NCBI GenBank assembly: GCA_023269675.1
Contig: JAHFSX010000027.1
Span: 25,120 to 89,119 of the forward strand
DNA: 64,000 bases
Direction: 5' to 3'
Source: Verrucomicrobiota bacterium
Lineage (GTDB): Bacteria; Verrucomicrobiota; Kiritimatiellia; RFP12; UBA1067
The first letter of the stretch is position 1, and the number at the start of each line of letters is the position of its first letter. The notes under the pieces are model-generated. The model made no database searches. It saw only the letters and a list, made by a program, of their open reading frames with translations, and had not been told where the DNA came from. Positions 26,577 through 34,102 of this stretch are shown here, piece by piece. A program made the position numbers and the translations under genes.

Positions 26577-27944
26577 ATTAACTCTTATGAACTGATTCGC
26601 GGTTTGATCACCAACCTGTTTGTTCTGTTGGGATTCGCCGCCGTCTGCACGCTGGCGGGTGCCTGGGCGACCTTGCGACAGCGGACGGTGCACGCGTGGT
26701 TAACCGGTCTCCTGTACGGGGCGATGAGCGTGGTCGCCATGCTCGTTCCTGTTGTCGCGCAGTCCGGAAGGAGCATCGACTGCCGTGTCGGCGTGATCGG
26801 GGCCGCCGCGCTGTTGGGAGGTCCGCGGGCGGCGCTCGCGAGTCTTCTGTTTCCCGTCGCCTACTGTTTCTGCGTGGGCGGTCCGAGCCTGTGGACGGGG
26901 CTTGCGGAGCTAGTTTGGCCGTGCGCGCTGGGTACGCTCTGTCCCATGTGGTTCGGGCGGCATAAACGCCTGACGGTGCGGCGCATTGTTTTTTTCAGTT
27001 TCCTGGTTGGGCTGGGAACCCGGCTGGCGATGGCCGCACCCTTCCTGCCCGAGGCGGCGATGAGGGGCGCTTCGGATTCCGGCCTCGCCGGAGCGGTTGC
27101 CGGTTTTTTGGTTGCCACCGTCTCCATGGCGCTGTTATGCATGCTCGCGGTGTTGGATCAGCGGCATGTCTACGCGGTGCAGTCGCGCACGGAGATGGAA
27201 CGCCGGGTGCTCCACGCGCAGAAGATGGATGCGATCGGGCAGATGACACACAAAATCTCGCACAGCATTTTGAATTCTCTCACGGTCATCATGGGCGAGG
27301 CCGAGTTGGCTAAGATGGAGAACGCGGATCCGGCCAAGGTCGATGCCCGCATGGACGGCATCATCAAGACGGTGGATCAGTTGTCGCAGATGACGTTGGA
27401 GATGGTCGCTTTCGCAACGCCGGGAACGTTGCGGCTCAGGCGCATGGATTTGAGCAAGTGTCTGGAGGGGGCCGAGCGCATGCTCTCTAAAATCCTCGGT
27501 CCGGGCATCGAGGTCGTGGTCGAGGGTGAACGCGCGGCGGTGCCGGTGGAGGTGGATCCGAGCCTGATTGAGCAGGTGATCCTGCATCTGGCGGTCAACG
27601 CGTCGGAGGCCATGACGGGTCCCGGGCGTATCACCATTAAGGCCGCGGTGGCCGACCTGTCTGGTCCGGAGCGTGCGCGGCTGCAGGCCGGCCTATGCGA
27701 GCAGGACCGGCATCGTGGAGCTTTCGGCGTGCTTTCGGTGCAGGATACGGGGTGCGGGATGACCGAAGGGGTGGCGCGCCGGATTTTCGAGCCGTTTTTC
27801 ACCACGAAAGAGAGGCCGGAAAATGCAGGCCTCGGACTCGCCACCGTGTACAACATCGTGCAACGCCATTTCGGCTTTATCGATTTCAAGACGCGGCCCG
27901 GCGCGGGGACGACGTTCTATGTCTATCTCCCCGTTGTCGCGTAG
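26577..27944 (+). CDS. 5TM-LYT membrane histidine kinase, apparent ATT start
   Basis: About 455 residues. The N-terminal ~190 residues form five to six membrane segments of the LytS/YhcK type (ELIRGLITNLFVLLGF...). The kinase core has an H-box with ISHSILNSL (His229), an N-box HLAVNASEAM, G1 QDTGCGM and G2 AGLGLATVYNIV. The frame opens at 26,550 without ATG or GTG. TTG 26,604 would cut the conserved first helix and has no ribosome-binding site. GGAGG at 26,566-26,570 lies 6 nt before ATT at 26,577, so ATT is my preferred start. It autophosphorylates on His and passes phosphate to an unlinked response regulator; none is nearby. Signal unknown. Confidence 0.8.
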   Translation: MNSYELIRGLITNLFVLLGFAAVCTLAGAWATLRQRTVHAWLTGLLYGAMSVVAMLVPVVAQSGRSIDCRVGVIGAAALLGGPRAALASLLFPVAYCFCVGGPSLWTGLAELVWPCALGTLCPMWFGRHKRLTVRRIVFFSFLVGLGTRLAMAAPFLPEAAMRGASDSGLAGAVAGFLVATVSMALLCMLAVLDQRHVYAVQSRTEMERRVLHAQKMDAIGQMTHKISHSILNSLTVIMGEAELAKMENADPAKVDARMDGIIKTVDQLSQMTLEMVAFATPGTLRLRRMDLSKCLEGAERMLSKILGPGIEVVVEGERAAVPVEVDPSLIEQVILHLAVNASEAMTGPGRITIKAAVADLSGPERARLQAGLCEQDRHRGAFGVLSVQDTGCGMTEGVARRIFEPFFTTKERPENAGLGLATVYNIVQRHFGFIDFKTRPGAGTTFYVYLPVVA

Positions 27945-28039
27945 CGGGTCCGGCATCCCCGCCCGGGGCCAGCGGGCGGTGCCTGTGGCGGGGGCCGAAA
28001 GGCGTGACGGGCACCCGTGGCCTTGGCCGCTCCGGCCGG

Positions 28040-28420
28040 TTACCTCACGTGCCTGACGCTGTTGTGTGTGCCATGCTCGTTCGGGGCCCGGTCAGCGCAT
28101 TCGGGGTCGGAACACCAGGCGCCGTTCACCACGATCTTGTACTCATGCGTCCCTGCCCCGTTGAGAAGGGTCGCTCTGAAGAGGCCGTCCTCGGGGTGAT
28201 AGGTCAGCGGATGCGTGGTCGGGTCCCAGTTGTTGAACGTGCCGGCGATGCAGACCCGGCTGCCCCGTTTGGCGGCGACCTCGAACGGGATCGCCTTGCC
28301 GCTTTCGAGGGCCGTCAGCCGCATCAGCCTGTCGACCAGACTGGGCCTCTGCTTCGGGACCTTTGCGGATACGCGCGCCGTTTCGGCTTTCGATGGCTTG
28401 ACCGACTGGGTTGGTGTCAT
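28040..28420 (-). CDS. Small glycogen-binding (CBM48/AMPK1-like) protein
   Basis: A 126-residue protein from ATG 28,420 with GGAG 8 nt upstream. Residues ~45-126 match the early-set domain of isoamylases and AMPK beta subunits: VCIAGTFNNWDP, GLFRATLLNGAGTHEYKIVVNG and a final W-x-D-P. The N-terminal ~40 residues are basic and probably disordered. No catalytic domain is attached. Such stand-alone modules bind alpha-glucans and may target a partner to glycogen. It lies convergent with the histidine kinase gene. Confidence 0.85.
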   Translation of the reverse strand: MTPTQSVKPSKAETARVSAKVPKQRPSLVDRLMRLTALESGKAIPFEVAAKRGSRVCIAGTFNNWDPTTHPLTYHPEDGLFRATLLNGAGTHEYKIVVNGAWCSDPECADRAPNEHGTHNSVRHVR

Positions 28421-28821
28421 GATGACTCCAAGCGTTGGGTTCGAATGTCTAGCTGCCGCGATGCGCGACCACCGTGAAGGCTCGCTTCGTGAAGCAAGGG
28501 GATTAGTTTTAAACACATTTCCCGGATATAAAACAATCGGGCGCCACGCTGATCCTGATGTCATCATTTGTCGGCCATCGCGATAGATAAATTACCCGAC
28601 AGGCAATAGGAGTAACGCTGAAAGATGAAGGCGTCAACCGGTCGTCCGAGCCTCCCGGTACGCGCTCCTCCCTCCCGTCCACGCCCCGCTCCTGCGCGCG
28701 CGCCGAATAACCGGCGATTTAACTTTGCGTTTGCCTAATATACATATACTATAGACATTACCTAAATGAAGTTACTTGGTTCATGATGACAGGCGAGCGC
28801 ATTGGGGTAAAAAGGAAACGC
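28421..28821. promoter_or_regulatory. Divergent intergenic region with AT-rich promoter-like patch
   Basis: No gene visible. The segment at 28,715-28,770 is markedly AT-rich (TTGCGT at 28,725-28,730, then TATACT/TACTAT at 28,745-28,752) and probably holds the Kelch gene promoter. Confidence 0.35.
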
Positions 28822-31584
28822 ATGAACCGTCGCCCCGCGCAGACCGAGAACCGCAACAAACGTTTGAAATTCCGAGGGGCGGCCGCCTCCTTCCTGCGGG
28901 CCATCGTGCCACGCTACGCCAGCCGTTTCGTTGTGGCTGCAACCGCGGTTGCGGTGTTCGCCGGCTACGTTCAGGCGGCGGTTTTCGTGACCAATGCGAT
29001 TCCGCTGAGCACCGCGCGTCAGTTTCATACGGCGACGCTGCTCCCCAACGGGAAGGTGCTGGTCGCGGGCGGCAATAGCGGCAGCAGCGGTCCACTGGCC
29101 AGCGCGGAGTTGTTTGATCCGTCGACGGGCGCCTGGACGGCGGTCGGCCCGCTGAACACGGCCCGCTATATGCACAAGGCGACGCTGCTCATGAACGGTA
29201 AGGTGCTGGTCTCGGGCGGCCTCAACTACAGCAGCGGCACTCTTTCCAGCGCGGAACTGTTTGATCCGGCCACAGGAACGTGGACGCTGACCGGCGCGCT
29301 GAGCGTTGCCCGCTATGATCACACGGCGACGCTGCTGCCCGACGGCAAGGTGCTGGTCGCAGGCGGAGTAAACAGCAACTTTATTTCAGGCGCGGAGCTG
29401 TACGATCCGATCACCGGCACGTGGACGGGGGCGGGGGCGCTGACCTTTGCGCGTTCACGCCATACGTCGACCTTGCTGACCAGCGGGAAGGTGCTCATCG
29501 CGGGAGGTTACAACGTCATAGACGGTTACCTCGCCAGCGCGGAGCTGTTTGACCCGGCCGCCGGAACGTGGACGGCGACCGGCGCCCAGGCCATCGGACG
29601 CTGGCAACACACGGCGACCTTGCTGCCCAACGGCAAGGTGCTCGTCGCGGGGGGTGAAGGCGGTCCCAATGGCAATGGCTACAGGCTTGCCAGCGCGGAG
29701 CTCTATGAACCGGCCAGCGGGGTCTGGACCGTGACGGGCTCGCTGACCGCCGAACGCTATCAGCATACGGCCGCGTTGCTGCCGAACGGCAACGTGCTGG
29801 TTGCGGGGGGATCAGACGGCAACGTGTCGCTTTTCCGTGCGGAGTTTTACGATCTGTCCAGCGGGACGTGGACGGTCACCGGGTCGCTAAAAACGGGGCG
29901 GTCCAATCACACCGCGACGGTGCTGGCGAACGGAAAAGTGTTGGTTGCGGCAGGCTACAATTCCGGATCGATGTTAACGCCCGGCGGGCCGCTTGCCAGC
30001 GTGGAGTCGTATGATCCGGCGGTCGGGACGTGGACGAATTCCGACACGTTGACGAATGCCCGCAGAGGGCACACCGCGACGTTGCTACCCAACGGCAAGG
30101 TGTTGGTCGCCGGAGGGCAGGCGGGGGTCTTCCTCGCCAGTGCAGAACTCTATGACCCGGCTGCCGGCACGTTGACGGTATCGGGTTCGTTGAATCAAGC
30201 CCGACAAGGGCATACGGCCACGTTATTGCCCAACGGCAACGTGCTGGTCGCGGGTGGGCATAGCGGGCTCGGCACGCTTGACAGTACGGAACTGTATGAC
30301 CCGGCCAGCGGGAACTGGACGGCATCGGGCACGCTGGCCCAAGCCCGTAACGGCCATACGATGACGCTCCTGTCCAACGGCAAGGTGCTGGTGGTCGGCG
30401 GTCATAATGGCGCCTTTCTTGCCAGTGCGGAGCTGTACGACCCGACCAGCGGGGTGTGGACGGCGACGGGCTCACTGTCAAATGCCCGCAATCTGCATAC
30501 GGCGACGCTGTTGCCCGATGGCAAGGTCTTGGTTGCCGGCGGATACAACGGCAGTTATCTTGCTGACGCGGAGCTTTATGATCCGGACGCGGGCACATGG
30601 ACGGCCGCCGGCACATTGGGTGCGGCCCGCGCCAATCACTCGGCGACGCTGTTGCCCAACGGCAAGGTGCTGGTCGCGGGGGGACGCGGAGTCAGTGGTC
30701 AGCGGGGGGATGCGGAGCTGTACGGGCCTGCCGCTGGCACATGGATGTTAACCGGCATGATGGGTATCGAGCGCGCCTACCATACGGCGACGCTGTTGTC
30801 TAACGGCAAGGTGCTGGTTGCGGGCGGCAACACCGCAGGCAACGTGACGCTGGCCAGCGCGGAGCTGTATGAGCCTGCCGACGGAACGTGGACGAAGACC
30901 GGAAACCTGAGCAGCAGCCGCTTTTGGCACACGGCAACTTGGTTGCCCGACGGCCAGGTCTTGGTCACGGGGGGATATCGGGATGATTCCTTCGGTTCTG
31001 GCGACCTTGCCGGCACGGAGCTGTATGATGTCGGTCTGGCGTTCAATGCGTCTTGGCGGCCACAGGTCGACACGTTCACCCCGCAGCTGAGTTCCGGCGG
31101 AAGCTTGGCACTGACCGGTTTGCGCTTCCGCGGCGTCTCTGGCGCATCCGGGGGAGGGGCCCCGGACTCGTCGAGCGATTATCCGGTGGTGCAGCTGCGC
31201 AGCATCGAGAGCGGCCAGACTTTGTTTCTGCGCCCCACGAGCTGGGCGACGAACGCCTACACGTCTGCCGCGGCGAGCGGCCTGCCGCTCGGCTGGACGT
31301 TGGCGACGGTGTTCGTCAACGGCATTCCCAGCGAGGCCGTTATCCTCGAATATGTGGAGCCACCCCTTGTCATCGTCGCGCTTGACATGCAGCTTGACGG
31401 CACTGTGGTCATTTGGTGGAACAGCCTCTCGAATCATCTCTACACCGTACATCAGACCACGAACCTCGAAACGACGGCGTTCGCGCCTCTCCAGGGCGGG
31501 CTTCCCGCCATGCCCCCCTTCAACAGCTACACGACCACGACCAACGGGTCGCGAAGCAAGTTCTGGAAAGTGTCGACGCCCTGA
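28822..31584 (+). CDS. Secreted Kelch-repeat beta-propeller protein
   Basis: A 920-residue protein started at ATG 28,822, which has AAGGAAA 6 nt upstream; an in-frame ATG at 28,783 is less well supported. A long signal region (FVVAATAVAVFAGYVQA) is followed by 14 tandem ~51-residue repeats with core R-x2-HTATLLPNGKVLVAGG, then x-LASAELYDPA-x-GTWT. The consensus is close to galactose-oxidase/Kelch blades, and 14 repeats could make two seven-bladed propellers. The last ~200 residues are a beta-sandwich with a C-terminal segment ending in FWKVSTP, common in secreted PVC proteins. Probably an extracellular binding or adhesion protein; no copper-site residues were recognised. Confidence 0.85.
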   Translation: MNRRPAQTENRNKRLKFRGAAASFLRAIVPRYASRFVVAATAVAVFAGYVQAAVFVTNAIPLSTARQFHTATLLPNGKVLVAGGNSGSSGPLASAELFDPSTGAWTAVGPLNTARYMHKATLLMNGKVLVSGGLNYSSGTLSSAELFDPATGTWTLTGALSVARYDHTATLLPDGKVLVAGGVNSNFISGAELYDPITGTWTGAGALTFARSRHTSTLLTSGKVLIAGGYNVIDGYLASAELFDPAAGTWTATGAQAIGRWQHTATLLPNGKVLVAGGEGGPNGNGYRLASAELYEPASGVWTVTGSLTAERYQHTAALLPNGNVLVAGGSDGNVSLFRAEFYDLSSGTWTVTGSLKTGRSNHTATVLANGKVLVAAGYNSGSMLTPGGPLASVESYDPAVGTWTNSDTLTNARRGHTATLLPNGKVLVAGGQAGVFLASAELYDPAAGTLTVSGSLNQARQGHTATLLPNGNVLVAGGHSGLGTLDSTELYDPASGNWTASGTLAQARNGHTMTLLSNGKVLVVGGHNGAFLASAELYDPTSGVWTATGSLSNARNLHTATLLPDGKVLVAGGYNGSYLADAELYDPDAGTWTAAGTLGAARANHSATLLPNGKVLVAGGRGVSGQRGDAELYGPAAGTWMLTGMMGIERAYHTATLLSNGKVLVAGGNTAGNVTLASAELYEPADGTWTKTGNLSSSRFWHTATWLPDGQVLVTGGYRDDSFGSGDLAGTELYDVGLAFNASWRPQVDTFTPQLSSGGSLALTGLRFRGVSGASGGGAPDSSSDYPVVQLRSIESGQTLFLRPTSWATNAYTSAAASGLPLGWTLATVFVNGIPSEAVILEYVEPPLVIVALDMQLDGTVVIWWNSLSNHLYTVHQTTNLETTAFAPLQGGLPAMPPFNSYTTTTNGSRSKFWKVSTP

Positions 31585-31716
31585 GCCGGTGGACGGGGGC
31601 AGGGGCGTGCGGTGAAAAGAAAGCACCCGTACGTACGCTCAGACCCCCGTCAGGGCGTGCGGGTCTCCGGGGCCTTCGCTTGCGAGCGTAAAACCGCCGT
31701 TTTTTAAAAGTCCGGG

Positions 31717-31745
31717 TTGACAGATCCGAAGCCATCGGTTACAAT
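31717..31745 (+). promoter_or_regulatory. Near-consensus sigma-70 promoter of the candidate ncRNA
   Basis: TTGACA (31,717-31,722), exactly 17 bp, then TACAAT (31,740-31,745). This is the best promoter match noticed in the window, and no protein start follows it. Predicted start of transcription is about 31,752. Confidence 0.75.
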
Positions 31746-31751
31746 GCAGCT

Positions 31752-32231
31752 GAAGGTTGGAGATGGAGGACTGACCTTCAGGATACAAGGTTCAGCTACA
31801 GGCCATTCAGGCTATGCCTTTTCAAAGCTCCGTAGCCCAGATGCAGGCCGTCAGATGAAAATCTTGATAATGGCCATGGGCGTGTGAAAGGCGACTGACC
31901 AGGCGATTGACGCCTACATAGACGAGGAGGGGCATGCCGAGCTGAGCAAGCGACCGTGTAACCGTCTGGCGCTTTACGCCAACAAGGGTTGCGCGGCGAT
32001 TCTTAGCGGAAGCCGGCGTGAGCGATTACTCCTTGCTAACTGGAAATGTCAGAAGGTTTTCACCGGTACACGCGAAAAGGTAACGGACAGGCTGCTCAGA
32101 GTTTGGGACGTCGCAACGATGGACCGGCTGTGAGTGGAAAGTAAAACAGAAGGGAGTTTCAGGTGACGATCAACAGAATATGCGGTAACGCATAGAGGGT
32201 TCCCTCGATGAAGCGAGGGGGCCCTTTTTTT
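31752..32231 (+). ncRNA. Candidate large structured non-coding RNA (about 480 nt), class unknown
   Basis: The stretch from the promoter to the intrinsic terminator has no credible open frame and lower GC than its neighbours. Many local stems are visible: CTGAAGGT/ACCTTCAG (31,750-31,757 with 31,774-31,781), GGCCAT/ATGGCC (31,801-31,806 with 31,870-31,875), TGGCG/CGCCA (31,967-31,981), and TATGCG-GTAA-CGCATA (32,179-32,194), a 6-bp stem closed by a GNRA tetraloop just before the terminator. I find no RNase P core (GAGGAAAGUCC), no tmRNA ends, no SRP signature and no group II domain V. A long leader for the Gfo/Idh gene is unlikely because of the terminator. It could belong to a known large-RNA class I cannot recognise by eye. 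Confidence 0.6.
32197..32231 (+). terminator. Intrinsic terminator of the candidate ncRNA
   Basis: The stem is GGG/CCC outside and CCCTCG/CGAGGG inside (32,202-32,207 with 32,214-32,219), with a 6-nt loop, followed by seven T at 32,225-32,231. Confidence 0.85.
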
Positions 32232-32342
32232 ATGCCCGAAAGCGCCGCGACCGGACAAGAAAACCGGCTGCCGTGTTCGCCTTGCGCGGTTATTCGATAA
32301 ATGCTATTTTGGACACGATTGAATGATCATTAAAGGGGACCC

Positions 32343-33752
32343 ATGACAACTTCACGTAGAAACTTTCTGAAGGGCGCCTCGCTGGCCAGCGCTCCTTTTA
32401 TTCTGCCTTCCAGCCTCTGGGCGCAGGCGACGATGTCGAACGATAAGCCGAGCATGGCCTTTATCGGGTTGGGCATTCAGGCCCGCGGCCTTTTGGGGAA
32501 TTTCCTCCACCAGGATGTCAACGTCGTCGCGATCTGCGACGTCGACAGGACCCGCCGCGAAGACGGCGTGAAACGCGTGGATGAGTTCTACAAAGGCAAC
32601 CCGGACAAGGGCACGCCGGGCAACTGCAAGGCCTACAGCGACTTCCGCGAGGTGATCGCGCGCAAAGACATCGACCTCGTCTGTGTCGCCACACCCGACC
32701 ACTGGCACGCCTACATCACCATCGCGGCCCTGCGCTCCGGCAAGGATGTCTACTGCGAGAAGCCGCTGACCTACACCATCCACGAGGCCGTGGCGGTCAT
32801 GGAGGCGACCAAGAAGTACAACCGGATTCTGCAGACCGGCGCCATGCAGCGCTCCAGCTTTGAATTTCTCACAGCCGCCGAGCTCGTCCGCAACGGGTGC
32901 ATCGGCAAGGTCACCCGTGTGGACTGCAACTTCGGCGGCCCGTCCCGCCCGCACGCCGACCCGAAAGAGGAGATCCCGATGGAGCCGGGCCTGGACTTCG
33001 ACATGTGGTGCGGCGGCGCGCCGCTCGTGAAGTACAACGACAAGCTCGCCCCGCGGGGCGTCCACACCTTCTTCCCGATGGTCTGGCGCATGGACGATCT
33101 CTTCGGTTCCGGCTACTGCGGCGACTGGGGTGCGCACCACCTTGACATCGCCCAGTGGGGCCTCGACATGGACAACAGCGGGCCGGTCAAGGTCATCAAG
33201 GCCGAGCGCACCGACAAGGACAAGGCCAATGCCGAGCTCGGGGGGCGTGCCCAGTCCGGCGTGGTGCTCGAGTTCGCGAACGGCGTCCAGCTGAAGCACA
33301 ATCCCTTCTCCACCTTCGGCACCGTGTTCTACGGCACCGAGGGTACCGTCTCCGTGAACCGCGGCAAGTTCGAGATGCAGCACGGCAAGGAGCTGATTTG
33401 CAGTTATGTGAAGAAGGAGGACAGCGGCTCCCTCGAGGGCGCGCTCGCCAAGGCCCGCAAGGCCTTCCTGACCGACAGCGCCTACAAGACCAAGCTGTAC
33501 AAGACCAAGGGCGGTCATCCGGCCGACTTCGTCGCCTGCGCCAAGTCCCGGCAGCGCGCGTGTTCCAACGAGGACATCGGCGGCCGCTCAGCCGTCCTCT
33601 GCCATCTCTGCAACATGTCCTATGTCCGGGACGCCGGCTTCGGCTGGGACCCGGTCAAAAACACCTTCGCGGCGGGCACGGGCAATCCGGGGTGGCTGGT
33701 CCGCGAGGGCGGCTATCGGAACAAGTGGGACGTCGACGCGCTCAAGAGCTGA
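32343..33752 (+). CDS. Tat-exported Gfo/Idh/MocA family oxidoreductase
   Basis: A 469-residue protein with a twin-arginine signal (TSRRNFLKGASLASAPF). AFIGLGIQARG is the start of the NAD(P)-binding Rossmann fold. CVATPDHWHAYITIAAL and the YCEKPLT element (Lys of the EKP motif) follow, then the C-terminal alpha/beta domain with WGAHHLDIAQWGL. AAAGGGGACCC precedes the ATG. Secreted members with Tat signals are abundant in Planctomycetes, Verrucomicrobia and relatives, where they act on sugars or sugar derivatives with tightly held cofactor. The gene is the last clear chromosomal one before the integration site and ends upstream of a strong hairpin. Confidence 0.9.
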   Translation: MTTSRRNFLKGASLASAPFILPSSLWAQATMSNDKPSMAFIGLGIQARGLLGNFLHQDVNVVAICDVDRTRREDGVKRVDEFYKGNPDKGTPGNCKAYSDFREVIARKDIDLVCVATPDHWHAYITIAALRSGKDVYCEKPLTYTIHEAVAVMEATKKYNRILQTGAMQRSSFEFLTAAELVRNGCIGKVTRVDCNFGGPSRPHADPKEEIPMEPGLDFDMWCGGAPLVKYNDKLAPRGVHTFFPMVWRMDDLFGSGYCGDWGAHHLDIAQWGLDMDNSGPVKVIKAERTDKDKANAELGGRAQSGVVLEFANGVQLKHNPFSTFGTVFYGTEGTVSVNRGKFEMQHGKELICSYVKKEDSGSLEGALAKARKAFLTDSAYKTKLYKTKGGHPADFVACAKSRQRACSNEDIGGRSAVLCHLCNMSYVRDAGFGWDPVKNTFAAGTGNPGWLVREGGYRNKWDVDALKS

Positions 33753-33805
33753 ACGGCCTTCGGGACGGTTTTGGATGCGGGGCCGTCGTTGACGGCCGAG
33801 CCAAG

Positions 33806-33845
33806 CGAAAAGGCACACAGGCAAGATTGCACGTGTGCCTTTTCG
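33806..33845. terminator. Strong bidirectional terminator hairpin after the oxidoreductase gene
   Basis: A 13-bp perfect stem, CGAAAAGGCACAC (33,806-33,818) with GTGTGCCTTTTCG (33,833-33,845). The A-rich and T-rich arms allow termination in both directions. Confidence 0.85.
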
Positions 33846-33933
33846 TTTTCAGGGGAGCCTGGCAGGGGGAGGGGATGCGCGCGAAGCCCCAGGCAGAAAA
33901 GCCGCCAGACGCAGGTTTTATGGGGCTTTCGGA

Positions 33934-33983
33934 TGGTAGGCCTGGCGGGAGTCGAACCCGCGACCCTCAGATTAGGAATCTAC
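33934..33983 (-). tRNA. Truncated tRNA-Arg(CCU): 3' half left at the integration site
   Basis: On the minus strand the 3' half is intact: anticodon loop TTCCTAA (anticodon CCU), 3' anticodon stem TCTGA, variable loop GGGTC, T-stem GCGGG/CCCGC around TTCGACT, acceptor strand CAGGCCT, discriminator A, and an encoded CCA. The 5' anticodon arm reads GTAGA and no longer pairs fully; no D-arm or 5' acceptor strand follows, so the gene is broken there. This is the usual att remnant made by a tyrosine recombinase that integrates in the anticodon loop of a tRNA gene. The complete tRNA should be at the other end of the element. Confidence 0.88.
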
Positions 33984-34102
33984 ATGCATGACCAGTAAAC
34001 AGAGGCTGTTAATAAAATCTGTAACCAAGTTGTTGCCACAAACGGGTTTTGGATGGTATCCTCACGCCATTCTATTGACACCTAGTGAAAGACGGTGCAA
34101 TC

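Noticed and set aside
27957..27993. Terminator between the histidine kinase and CBM48 genes
   Set aside because: A CCCCGCC/GGCGGGG stem exists, but no T-run follows on either strand.
28822..31584. CRISPR-like or minisatellite array
   Set aside because: The 153-bp period is the DNA of coding Kelch repeats; units are contiguous and there are no spacers.
31752..32231. RNase P RNA, tmRNA, SRP RNA or group II intron in the gene-free stretch
   Set aside because: None of their conserved sequences was found: no GAGGAAAGUCC, no tRNA-like ends with TTCGA, no SRP GGAAG loop, and no domain V.
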